Under the pieces are notes generated by a model. It did no database searches. It saw only the letters and a list, made by a program, of their open reading frames with translations, and was not told where the DNA came from. DNA of 26,166 nt from CAVPDE01 sp964580575 (GTDB lineage: Bacteria > Desulfobacterota > DSM-4660 > Desulfatiglandales > HGW-15), in contig CAZOLJ010000062.1 of the NCBI GenBank assembly GCA_964580575.1, positions 1 through 26,166 on the forward strand. The letters are read 5' to 3'. The position numbers were made by a program, and so were the translations under genes. This document shows positions 7,316 through 14,595 of this stretch, one piece after another. Positions within the stretch are counted from its first letter, which is position 1, and each line of letters begins with the position of its first letter.

Positions 7316-8031
7316 TGGGCACGCAGATCAGGCTAGGCGACATCGCGGTGGACGTGGTGCTGAAGGACATTAAAAACGTCCATCTCAGCGTGCATCCTCC
7401 GACTGGCAAGGTGCGCATTTCGGCCCCATCGCGCATGAGCCTCGAGACCATCCGCGTTTTCGCAATTTCGAAGCTGGGCTGGATCAAGCAACAGCAGCGA
7501 AAGCTGCGCGATCAGGAACGCGAAACCCGGCGCGAGTATCTTGACCGCGAAAGCCATTACGTCTGGGGAAAGCGCTACCTGCTCAAGGTGATCGAAAGTG
7601 AGGAGGCGCCCGCAGTGGAACTCAAGCACAGCAAGATGCGCCTTCGTGTGCGGCCTGGGGCGAGTGAAGAGAAAAAGCAGGCCATCGTTGAGGCGTGGTA
7701 TCGGGAGCAACTCAAGCAAGCAGTCCCATCATTGATCGAAAAATGGGGACCGATAATCGGCGTGAAAGTGAAAAGGTTGTTTGTGCAACGGATGAAGACC
7801 AAGTGGGGCAGTTGCAGTCCGGTCACCAGGGGCATCCGGCTCAACACCGAACTTGCGAAGAAACCGCGCGAATGCCTCGAATACATCGTTGTTCATGAGA
7901 TGGTTCATCTCCTCGAACCCACTCACAATAACCGTTTCGTGGCTTTGACGGATCAGTTCATGCCGAAGTGGCAGTTTTACCGGGAAGTGCTGAACCGGTT
8001 GCCCGTGCATCATGAGCGATGGAGATACTAA
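7315..8031 (+). CDS. SprT/YgjP-like (DUF45) zinc metallopeptidase
   Basis: A protein of 238 residues. Its ATG at 7315 shares one base with the hsdR stop (TGATG), so translation is probably coupled. The C-terminal half has the zinc metallopeptidase motif HEMVH (H194, E195, H198) followed by H204 in LEPTHNNRF. It also has the family features MKTKWGSCSP and the closing segment FMPKWQFYREVLN. The N-terminus matches the beta-rich start of YgjP/M48-like DUF45 proteins (SVHPPTGKVRISAP). Genes of this family very often follow hsdR in type I restriction operons, and their job there is not known. Regulated proteolysis of HsdR to limit self-restriction is one guess. The stop codon lies directly against the inverted-repeat element that begins at 8034. 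Confidence 0.9.
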   Translation: MGTQIRLGDIAVDVVLKDIKNVHLSVHPPTGKVRISAPSRMSLETIRVFAISKLGWIKQQQRKLRDQERETRREYLDRESHYVWGKRYLLKVIESEEAPAVELKHSKMRLRVRPGASEEKKQAIVEAWYREQLKQAVPSLIEKWGPIIGVKVKRLFVQRMKTKWGSCSPVTRGIRLNTELAKKPRECLEYIVVHEMVHLLEPTHNNRFVALTDQFMPKWQFYREVLNRLPVHHERWRY

Positions 8032-8033
8032 TG

Positions 8034-8281
8034 GGGGCGCTGTTAGGTTGTTAGTTCACGGGGAAGAGTTTTGATATGGTAATGATGAAAGATGCCCGGA
8101 AGATCTCGAATCGGCGCTACTGCTGCTCTCCACTAAATCATGGTTAGGGGATTGAAAGAATCGAGCTGTTCACAGTCGACACCGATAGGGGCCACTTTGT
8201 GGAGTGGCTTGCCGGGATACTGGAGGATACAAAGGCAAAAGGGTGCCCTCTTCGGTCAAGTTAAAAACCTAACAGCGCCCC
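8034..8281. mobile_element. MITE-like 248-bp element with perfect 16-bp terminal inverted repeats
   Basis: The left end GGGGCGCTGTTAGGTT (8034-8049) and right end AACCTAACAGCGCCCC (8266-8281) are exact reverse complements. The interior has no complete gene. A short frame (8148-8264) reads IELFTVDTDRGHFVEWLAGI and looks coding-like, perhaps a remnant. No clear target-site duplication is visible; the left flank is TAATG and the right flank TATGA. The element starts two bases after the metallopeptidase stop codon. It could be a non-autonomous insertion element or a long transcribed hairpin. The region between that gene and the next gene is otherwise empty. Confidence 0.65.
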
Positions 8282-8328
8282 TATGAACACTGAGTATAGT
8301 TTTTCGAAAAGTGCTGCGGAGGGTCATG

Positions 8329-8871
8329 ATGAAAATCGAGGCGTTGCATATTGGAATGGAAGTTGAACATCCTCATTACGGCGTTGGGGTGGTGAAAGGC
8401 CTTTCCGAGAAGGTGGCCGAAATCCTCTTTCAAGAAGGCATGCGCTCCGTCTCTCCGGAGGGAAGCCATCTGCAGCCCGCAGACCCTGTGGCTACCCTGA
8501 GCGGTCGCGAGATCTCCCTCTGGCAGTTCATCGAGCAGACCGTTCGAGCCCTCGTCACCGAGATGGGGCTTGAAAAGCCGGAGCGTGTCGTTGAGCAACT
8601 CGGAAGCCGCTGGCATCAAGGTCGCCTGGTCTTGCACCCGGCCGACCCGGCCCTCCAAGCCAAGGAGGTGCCGCTGGAGACCTTCTTCCACAAAATCGTG
8701 ATGATCCGAAATAACCTGCGGGTCCTGGAACAGAAGATCAACAGCCACGAAAAGTTGAGCGAAGCGGAGAAAGTTGAGATGCAGCAGTATATCAGCCGGT
8801 GTTACGGTTCGCTGACAACCTTCAATATCCTCTTCCAGAACAGGGAGGACCAGTTCAGGTCAAAAGGTTAA
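8329..8871 (+). CDS. Uncharacterised protein with CarD/UvrD-C-like (Tudor/SH3) N-terminal region
   Basis: A protein of 180 residues. I chose ATG 8329 because GGAGGG (8318-8323) is five bases upstream; ATG 8326 and GTG 8311 are possible but less well spaced. The N-terminal 45 residues (IGMEVEHPHYGVGVVKGLSEKVAEILF) resemble the small beta-barrel found in CarD and at the UvrD C-terminus (the G-x-x-V-x-H-P-x-x-G-x-G-x-V pattern). Such barrels usually bind RNA polymerase or another protein. The rest is helical, with KIVMIRNNLRVLEQKI and EKVEMQQYISRCYGSLTTFNILF, and I do not recognise it. No signal peptide or membrane segment is visible. It lies directly downstream of the inverted-repeat element, which may have displaced its native promoter. 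Confidence 0.78.
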   Translation: MKIEALHIGMEVEHPHYGVGVVKGLSEKVAEILFQEGMRSVSPEGSHLQPADPVATLSGREISLWQFIEQTVRALVTEMGLEKPERVVEQLGSRWHQGRLVLHPADPALQAKEVPLETFFHKIVMIRNNLRVLEQKINSHEKLSEAEKVEMQQYISRCYGSLTTFNILFQNREDQFRSKG

Positions 8872-8992
8872 CAGGCCCCTGAAAATCGCTGACCACACTG
8901 GGGAACCTGATTGGCGCCGGTTCCGCAGATCTTCACCATCAGATACTTTATAGCAGCCTGAAAAAGACGATAGAATGGATTTTGGAAACTGA

Positions 8993-9862
8993 ATGGAAAA
9001 CCTTAGTAAAAGCGTTGGCATTCTTGCAATGGCGGCCACGGCGTTCCTCTGGAGCATCGCGGGATTGTTCATAAAAGTAATCGATTGGAACCCCATTGCG
9101 ATAGCCGGTAGTCGCAGTCTCATCGCATCCATACTTATTTTCATTTATTTGAAGCATCCCAAAATTCATCTTTCATTTCCGCAGATTGCCGCGGCTATAG
9201 CCAATGCTGCGACTATGCTTTTGTTTGTCTCGGCCAATAAGACTACGACTGCGGCCAACGCGATTATCCTTCAATATTTCGCACCGGTGTCGACCGTGTT
9301 TATCGGTGCTATTTTGCTTAAGGAGCGCGCTCGTCTGGAACATGTCGTGGCATTACCTCTCGTGGCTGCAGGTATGATTTTTATGTTTTTTGATGAACTC
9401 GGCGGCGGGAAGTTGCTTGGGAATGTCCTTGCATTCATATCGGCTATAACGTTTAGCTTTTATTTTGTGTTTATGCGCATGCAAAAAGACGGTTCTCCGC
9501 TCGAATCGGTTCTTCTGTCCCATTGGCTCACAGCCGGGACCTGTATCGCCTTATCTTTTTTTCTTCCCTTGCCGCAGGTAACAGCGAAATCGCTTGCTGC
9601 AATCGCGGTGTTGGGTGTTGTTCAAATCGGTCTGTCGGCGATTTTATTTTCCATCGCGATTAAACGCGTTTCAGCGGTTCAAGCAAACCTCATCGCAGTC
9701 ATCGAGCCTGTATTCAATCCCCTATGGGTGTTCTTCGCGATAGGAGAAACCCCGGGTACCAATGCGCTTATAGGCGGCGGCATCATCATTCTTGTAGTGA
9801 CAGTGGCTTCCATTATCAGCGCGCGACGGAGTGAGGAAGTCCCGGCGGCTGGCTTGTCTTAG
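8993..9862 (+). CDS. EamA/DMT-family inner-membrane transporter
   Basis: A protein of 289 residues with about ten hydrophobic segments, the normal DMT layout of two EamA repeats of five helices each. The first repeat starts with ILAMAATAFLWSIAGLFIKV. The second includes VLGVVQIGLSAILFSIAIKRVSAVQANLIAVIEPVFNPLWVFF, a classical EamA C-terminal stretch. It probably exports a small metabolite or amino acid, but the substrate cannot be read from sequence. Codons are clearly AT-richer than in the neighbouring genes (runs such as ATTTTTATGTTTTTTGAT), which suggests relatively recent transfer. The start ATG 8993 has only a weak ribosome-binding site. A 12-bp palindrome follows the stop codon. Confidence 0.9.
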   Translation: MENLSKSVGILAMAATAFLWSIAGLFIKVIDWNPIAIAGSRSLIASILIFIYLKHPKIHLSFPQIAAAIANAATMLLFVSANKTTTAANAIILQYFAPVSTVFIGAILLKERARLEHVVALPLVAAGMIFMFFDELGGGKLLGNVLAFISAITFSFYFVFMRMQKDGSPLESVLLSHWLTAGTCIALSFFLPLPQVTAKSLAAIAVLGVVQIGLSAILFSIAIKRVSAVQANLIAVIEPVFNPLWVFFAIGETPGTNALIGGGIIILVVTVASIISARRSEEVPAAGLS

Positions 9863-9864
9863 CG

Positions 9865-9876
9865 GCACGCGCGTGC
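9865..9876. terminator. Perfect 12-bp palindrome after the transporter gene
   Basis: GCACGCGCGTGC lies three bases after the transporter stop codon. A run of T follows only about 20 bases later (from 9896), so it is at best a weak terminator. Confidence 0.3.
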
Positions 9877-9963
9877 AGCCATTGAGCGTCAGTAAATTTT
9901 TTTGCAGGTGCAGGTAGCCGCCGCACAGGTTAATTAACAGTTAGAACTGGAGGCTTTTCAGCA

Positions 9964-10422
9964 ATGCCCATTTATTTTGTTCGACACGGTTTGGCTGTGC
10001 CCGAGCAGGTCGACCGCAACTGCCCATTGTCCGCAGATGGACGAGAGGAAGTGGAGCGCGTCGCGGCTCATCTGCGAAAGGCGGGAGTCGCAGTCAAGAA
10101 AGTCTGTCACAGCGGCAAAACAAGAGCTAAGGAAACGGCTCAAATACTTGCGGAGCACCTTGGGGATGGGAACATCTATGAAGTGCCGGGGATGAACCCC
10201 AATGACAACGTGATCGAATTTGCAGCGGGCCTGAAGGAAGACAACACGATGTATGTGGGGCATTTGCCTCACCTTGGAAAGCTCATTTCCTATTTGGTGG
10301 CAGGCGATGAACAGGCCGGTGCGGTCAAATTCGTGAATGGCGGCGTTGTCTGTGTTGAGAAAGACAGCTCGGGTTACCACATGGAATGGTACCTGAAACC
10401 CTCTATGTTCAAGGTACGATGA
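9964..10422 (+). CDS. sixA: SixA-type phosphohistidine phosphatase (histidine phosphatase superfamily)
   Basis: A protein of 152 residues, the usual length for SixA. The catalytic RHG motif opens the protein (YFVRHGLA, H8), followed by the SixA-like segment CPLSADGREEVERVAAHLRKAGV and the SGKTRAKETAQIL stretch. The second active-site histidine is H100 in VGHLPHLGKL. Members remove phosphate from phosphohistidine, for example on HPt domains or PTS proteins. No partner kinase is visible nearby. The start is supported by GGAGG at 9949-9953. The gene runs convergent with the asparaginase-family gene, with about 100 bases between them and only weak hairpins there (CGGTC/GACCG at 10444-10457). Confidence 0.9.
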   Translation: MPIYFVRHGLAVPEQVDRNCPLSADGREEVERVAAHLRKAGVAVKKVCHSGKTRAKETAQILAEHLGDGNIYEVPGMNPNDNVIEFAAGLKEDNTMYVGHLPHLGKLISYLVAGDEQAGAVKFVNGGVVCVEKDSSGYHMEWYLKPSMFKVR

Positions 10423-10519
10423 GATGAAAACTCCAGGAAGCTGCGGTCTCCCGACCGTGGTGCTCAACTGCCGGTCCCAGCGCGGGTCCCGCTAGGCTCA
10501 GCTCGCAGCTCAGGCGCAG

Positions 10520-11542
10520 TTACTCAGGAACTCTGGAAGGTGCGGGCCACTGGTGTCCCCACTCGAACACCCGCCGGATCTGATCCGGATCGCGAGTGGA
10601 CCCCAGGGCGGCCATGAGCAGGATCTGAGCTTTGTGAGCGGTCAGCCGGCCGCCAAGAATCACACCCATGCGTTCCAGCTCCGCACCGCCGCCCGGATAC
10701 CCGTACATGGGCCAGACGCCTCCGTCCACGCACCGGGTGGTCAACACCACGGGAACGCGGTCTCCAATGAGGCGCGCAAGACCAGGCACCACTTCCGGCG
10801 GGACATTCCCGGCCCCGAACCCTTCCACCACCAGACCGGCCACGCCTTTTGCCCTGAAGTAGTCGATCAGGTCCGCGTCCATTCCCGGGTAGCAGGCGAC
10901 CATCCCCACATGGGTTTCTATCCTCACAGCCTTGAGGGGAACGACATGCTCATGGGGGCGGCGGGTCAGCAACAGCTCATCGCCCGCAACGTATCCAACG
11001 GGCCCACTCCCCGGGGCTTCAAAGGCGTCGACATTGAGGGAGTTGATTTTGACGGCTTCCCTGGCGGAAAAGAGACGATCCGTCATGAGCAGCACCACGC
11101 CGAGCTCCGGCGGCAGAGGCAGCAAGCAGGCCTTGATGCCGCCCAGGAGATTGCGGATGCCGTCATAACCGAGTTCACTGAAAAAGCGCATGGACCCGGT
11201 GTAAACCACGGGCTTGGAGGATTCAATGACCAGGTCGGCCATGAAGGCGGATTCCACGAGAAGGTCGGTTCCATGGAGGACCACCGCCCCGAAGACCTGT
11301 GGTTGGGCAAGGGCGCGGTCCACGTCCTTGGCCAGCCGGAACATGAGTTCCGGAGTCATGTGCGGACTGGGCCGGTCTCCCCAGACCACAGGCCGCAGCC
11401 GCAACGAGGGATCCGGCAGGTGAAGTTCTTCGATGAGACGGTCGAATTCGCCCCCGGGCGCAACCCCGGGGGCATCTTTGCGGGGCGTCATGGTGATAGT
11501 CCCGCCGGTGAAGAAAACCGCCACCTCGCCCCGGATTGTCAT
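10520..11542 (-). CDS. Asparaginase-family amidohydrolase
   Basis: A protein of 340 residues. The frame is open further upstream, but ATG 11542 overlaps the stop of the creatininase-family gene by four bases and gives the expected start directly before the first motif. The family motifs are FFTGGTITM (nucleophile T15) and HGTDLLVESA (the second T-D pair; the residue after GTD is Leu, where classical asparaginases have Thr). YTGSMRF and VVEGFGAGNVP also match the type I/II asparaginase fold. There is no signal peptide, so it acts in the cytoplasm. As the last gene of an importer operon with a creatininase-family enzyme, it more likely hydrolyses the amide bond of an imported compound than asparagine itself. 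That is an inference. Confidence 0.88.
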   Translation of the reverse strand: MTIRGEVAVFFTGGTITMTPRKDAPGVAPGGEFDRLIEELHLPDPSLRLRPVVWGDRPSPHMTPELMFRLAKDVDRALAQPQVFGAVVLHGTDLLVESAFMADLVIESSKPVVYTGSMRFFSELGYDGIRNLLGGIKACLLPLPPELGVVLLMTDRLFSAREAVKINSLNVDAFEAPGSGPVGYVAGDELLLTRRPHEHVVPLKAVRIETHVGMVACYPGMDADLIDYFRAKGVAGLVVEGFGAGNVPPEVVPGLARLIGDRVPVVLTTRCVDGGVWPMYGYPGGGAELERMGVILGGRLTAHKAQILLMAALGSTRDPDQIRRVFEWGHQWPAPSRVPE

Positions 11543-12288
11543 TTTTTCGTGACTCTCCAGTCTTGCCGGTCCATGCGCTGAACAAAGTCCACCAGATAGT
11601 CTACGAGGACCTTCTTCATCTTGAGGCCTTTTTCCGGCGTGCCTTTTTCCGGTGCCCCGCTGGCCCCGAAGTCGGTGAGTTCCTGGAAATTCCAGATGAG
11701 CTTCACGTTCGGGTCCATGTCCGGGATCATGCCTTTGGCTCTGGACATGTCGCACAGGTGGGGAAAAATGGCCAGGGCGATGGATGTTTCCCCCTCTCCG
11801 CCGTGGCCCAGCCCGTTCCAGACCTCAAAGGTGTCGGCAGGGAGCAGATTCCCCGCCGTCACCCACCAGGCGTCCAGGACGGCCAGGCTCAGGTCCGGAT
11901 GCTTCACCTTCATGTCCCGGGTGGCGGCCTCGATCGGCGGGATGTTGCCGTCGTGGCCGTTGATCACCAGGATCTTCTTGACCTTCCAGTCGACCAGCGA
12001 CTCGATCACGTCCTGGATCACCCGGGTCAGGGTGTCGTTGGTCAGGCTGATGCACATGGGTTTGTGGCGGTAGTGCAGGCTCATGCCGTACCAGAGCGGC
12101 GGCACCACCACGGCGCGATCCACCCGGGAGGCGACCTCCAGGGCCACATCGTAAGACACGAAGGTGTCACACCCGAAGGGCAGATGCGCGCCGTGGCTCT
12201 CCGTCGATCCGAAGGCGAGCAGGGCTTTGTCGATTTTCGCTTCCTGAAACGAATGTTCGTTGAACTCTTCCAGTTTTATTTTTTTCAT
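11539..12288 (-). CDS. Creatininase-family amidohydrolase
   Basis: A protein of 249 residues, the normal length. Metal-binding motifs are well kept: GSTESHGAHLPFGCDT (E30, H32, D41), INGHDGN (around H112) and GHGGEGETS (around residues 161-169). These match the two-metal site of creatininase, although Asp replaces the usual Gly in NGHGGN. The family opens cyclic amides (creatinine) or cleaves related amides, including in flavin, mycofactocin and thiamine-related pathways. It is the middle hydrolytic gene of the operon: 22 bases separate it from the substrate-binding protein gene, and it overlaps the asparaginase-family gene by four bases. The substrate is unknown, and creatinine itself is only one candidate. 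Confidence 0.9.
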   Translation of the reverse strand: MKKIKLEEFNEHSFQEAKIDKALLAFGSTESHGAHLPFGCDTFVSYDVALEVASRVDRAVVVPPLWYGMSLHYRHKPMCISLTNDTLTRVIQDVIESLVDWKVKKILVINGHDGNIPPIEAATRDMKVKHPDLSLAVLDAWWVTAGNLLPADTFEVWNGLGHGGEGETSIALAIFPHLCDMSRAKGMIPDMDPNVKLIWNFQELTDFGASGAPEKGTPEKGLKMKKVLVDYLVDFVQRMDRQDWRVTKK

Positions 12289-12310
12289 GACCAGCCCCGT
12301 GTGTCTGAAA

Positions 12311-13462
12311 TCAGTTCTTGGGGTACCAGACCTCTTCCACTTTGTACTTGCCGCCCTGCACGCTGATGATGGAGACGCCCTTCACCGGCACACCGCTGGG
12401 CCGGGAATAGGTGATCTCTCCGGTCACCGCCTTGTACCCCTTGGTCGCAGCCAGAGCCTTTTGCAGGGCCTTTCCTTCGGCAGAACCGGCCCGCTGAATC
12501 GCATCGGCGATCAGGCCCACTGCGTCAAAGCCCAGGGCTGCAAAGGCGTTCTCCGGGTCTTTGCCGTATTCCTTCTTGTAAGCCGCTACAAACGCCAGGA
12601 CCTCGGGACGCGGGTCTTCCCGGTAGGTGTGGGTTGAGAAATACACGTCGTTGGCCAGCTTGTTGCCCGGAACGGTCACGACCAGTTCGGTGTCGAAGCC
12701 GTCGCCGCTGACCACGGGCAGGGCCAGGCCGGCTTCCCGAATCTGCTTCACGGTGAGCCCGGCTTCATTGGGAATGGCGGAAATGAAAACCGCGTCCGCC
12801 TTGGGTTGGGCACTCTTGAGGCGGGCGATTTGCGCGGAAAAATCCTTGTCGCCCATCATGAAAAAGTCTTCCACGATGACTTTCCCGCCGAGTTGGATGA
12901 ACTTCTCCTTGAAAAACTTGGACAGGGCCTTGGTGAAGTCCATGGAGTTGTCGGTCCAGATCACGACATTGCGGGCTTTGAGCTTGTTGAAGGTGTATTC
13001 GGCGATGGCATAGGACTGGTCGTCGTCACCGAAAGGCACCATGAACATGAAGTTGCCTACCCACTTGGGCAGCTCCGGGTGAGTCGCGCCGGAGGTGACG
13101 AAAGGCACGCCCTTAGCCTGGAAGGCCGGGGCCGCGGCCATGACAAAGGTGGTGTCGCCATATCCCAGGCCCGCCACAACACCGTCGGACAGGGCTTTCC
13201 TGGCTTGGGTCGCCGTGTCTTTCTGATCGGTCTTGGTGTCATAGCCGATGACTTCAATCTTCTTCCCGATGACGCCGCCTTTCTCATTGAGCAGTTTGGC
13301 TTTGAGTTTGGCGCCGTTTAAGCCCGGCGCATCAATGGACGACATGCCGCCCGTCAGGTTGTAAAGACCGCCCAGTTTGATCGTGTCCTGGCCAAAGGCC
13401 GGGGAGGTCCCCATCGCGAAAAGCACCGCCACACTTAGAACAAACAAGCCTTTTTTCCACAT
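12311..13462 (-). CDS. Periplasmic substrate-binding protein of a branched-chain-type (HAAT) ABC importer
   Basis: A protein of 383 residues with a Sec signal peptide (WKKGLFVLSVAVLFAMGTSPAFG, cleavage near QD; no lipobox cysteine). The mature protein is a Peripla_BP_6 (LivJ/AmiC-like) fold: IKLGGLYNLTGGMSSID, VIGYDTKTDQKDTATQARKAL, YNLT/SGAT loops and a C-terminal AFAALGFDAVGLIADAI. It captures the ligand for the LivHMFG transporter encoded just upstream. The start has a strong AAGGAGG ribosome-binding site. The gene is separated from livM by about 140 bases containing hairpins, while the two amidohydrolase genes follow closely. The binding protein can therefore be expressed at a different level from the membrane parts. 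Confidence 0.93.
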   Translation of the reverse strand: MWKKGLFVLSVAVLFAMGTSPAFGQDTIKLGGLYNLTGGMSSIDAPGLNGAKLKAKLLNEKGGVIGKKIEVIGYDTKTDQKDTATQARKALSDGVVAGLGYGDTTFVMAAAPAFQAKGVPFVTSGATHPELPKWVGNFMFMVPFGDDDQSYAIAEYTFNKLKARNVVIWTDNSMDFTKALSKFFKEKFIQLGGKVIVEDFFMMGDKDFSAQIARLKSAQPKADAVFISAIPNEAGLTVKQIREAGLALPVVSGDGFDTELVVTVPGNKLANDVYFSTHTYREDPRPEVLAFVAAYKKEYGKDPENAFAALGFDAVGLIADAIQRAGSAEGKALQKALAATKGYKAVTGEITYSRPSGVPVKGVSIISVQGGKYKVEEVWYPKN

Positions 13463-13491
13463 GATCCGATTCCTCCTTTTTTGGTTTTCCC

Positions 13492-13509
13492 AGGGCCGAT
13501 AGGGGCCCT
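13492..13509. terminator. GC-rich hairpin in the leader of the substrate-binding protein gene
   Basis: AGGGCC (13492-13497) pairs with GGCCCT (13504-13509) around a six-base loop. It lies about 30 bases upstream of the substrate-binding protein start and could slow or protect the transcript. No T run follows, so termination is uncertain. Confidence 0.35.
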
Positions 13510-13542
13510 ACGGTTCAGGGGTTAATGCCCTTATTTTTAAAC

Positions 13543-13560
13543 ACAGGAAGCCGTTCCTGT
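13543..13560 (-). terminator. Hairpin between livM and the substrate-binding protein gene
   Basis: ACAGGAA (13543-13549) pairs perfectly with TTCCTGT (13554-13560) around a four-base loop, 46 bases after the livM stop. On the - strand it is followed by GTTTAAAAAT, a short and imperfect U tract. It may be a partial terminator or mRNA 3'-end stabiliser that sets the ratio between permease and binding protein. Confidence 0.45.
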
Positions 13561-13605
13561 CTATTGAAAAAAGGAATCCGGCCGCAAATCACCCGACCTT
13601 TGTTC

Positions 13606-14595
13606 TCACGAATCCTCCGGCCTCAACAGCCGCGGTTCCCGGGTACCGAGAATTCCCGTGGGCCTATGGATCAAGATGAAGATCATGACCATGGCCACGA
13701 ATATTTCGCCCAAGCCGTAGAGGTTCAACCGCTCCTCCAGGGGACGGAAAAATTCGGTCAAAACCGAAAAGATGACCGCCGCGACAACCGAGCCGGTGAT
13801 GCTGCCGGCCCCCCCAACGACCACCATCACGACAATGGTGAAGGCCAGCACGAGGGAAAAGGACTTGGGGGTGATGGCGGTGACGAGATGGGCCCACAGC
13901 CCGCCGGCAACGCCGGCAAAGAAGGCGCCGATCACCAGCGCGGCCACGCGGGTTCTAAACAGGTTCACCCCGCAGCACTCGGCGGCCAAATCGTCCTCAC
14001 GCACGGAGAGCATGGTTCTTCCGAAGGAGGAGAACTTGATTTTCCAGCTCACGATCAGGGTGACGACCACCCAAGGGAAGACCCACCACAAGGTCGTGAG
14101 GGCGGGAAGTCCGTTCAGTCCCAAGGGTCCGCGGGTCACGCTCTCCAGGTTGGTGATGAGGACCTGCACGATGATCAGAACGCCCAGGGTGGCGACGGCG
14201 AGGTAGTGACCCCGCAGCCGGAGGACCGGCACCCCGACGACCAGGGCGGCCAGGGAGGCCATGATACCGCCCATCAGGAGCGACGGAAGAAAAGAGACCT
14301 CCGTCCGGCTAAGCCATTCGGGGAGTCCCGCCAGAAAATAGGCCTTCCGTTGCACCGGAAAGGTCAGGATGGCGGCGGTGTAGCCTCCGACGGCCATGAA
14401 GGCCGGGTGGCCTAGAGAAAATAGGCCGGTGAACCCGTTGGTGATGTTGAGGCTCACGGCCAGGATGATGTAGATGCCGACAAAATTGACGAGGGACAGC
14501 ACGTAGTCGTTCAACGAGCGCTGCGCCACGGCCACACCGCCGAGGCCGGCGAGGATCAAGACCAGGACCAGGACCGTTTTTCGCCGGCTCGTCAT
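13606..14595 (-). CDS. livM: Branched-chain-type ABC transporter permease LivM
   Basis: A protein of 329 residues. I chose ATG 14595 because it overlaps the livH stop by four bases and gives MTSRRKTVLVLVLILAGLGG, a normal LivM N-terminus; the longer open frame upstream is livH in another frame. About nine to ten membrane segments are visible. LivM hallmarks are LAVSLNITNGFTGLFSLGHPAFMAVGGYTAA, LRLRGHYLAVATLG and the cytoplasmic coupling loop SSFGRTMLSVREDDLAAECCGVN. The C-terminal VVGGAGSITGSVVAAVIF and HRPTGILG are also typical. It forms the transmembrane channel with LivH and is powered by LivF and LivG. Confidence 0.95.
   Translation of the reverse strand: MTSRRKTVLVLVLILAGLGGVAVAQRSLNDYVLSLVNFVGIYIILAVSLNITNGFTGLFSLGHPAFMAVGGYTAAILTFPVQRKAYFLAGLPEWLSRTEVSFLPSLLMGGIMASLAALVVGVPVLRLRGHYLAVATLGVLIIVQVLITNLESVTRGPLGLNGLPALTTLWWVFPWVVVTLIVSWKIKFSSFGRTMLSVREDDLAAECCGVNLFRTRVAALVIGAFFAGVAGGLWAHLVTAITPKSFSLVLAFTIVVMVVVGGAGSITGSVVAAVIFSVLTEFFRPLEERLNLYGLGEIFVAMVMIFILIHRPTGILGTREPRLLRPEDS

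Noticed and set aside
8034..8281. Possible integron attC site
   Set aside because: GTTAGG and CCTAAC-like ends recall attC core sites, but the element is 248 bp, has no internal 2L/2R pairing that I can see, and there is no integrase or cassette array.
13525..14415. Open frame of 296 codons on the + strand, rich in His, Asp, Gly and Gln
   Set aside because: It is antisense to livM, whose membrane segments and coupling loop are clear. The low-complexity hydrophilic translation mirrors hydrophobic codons.
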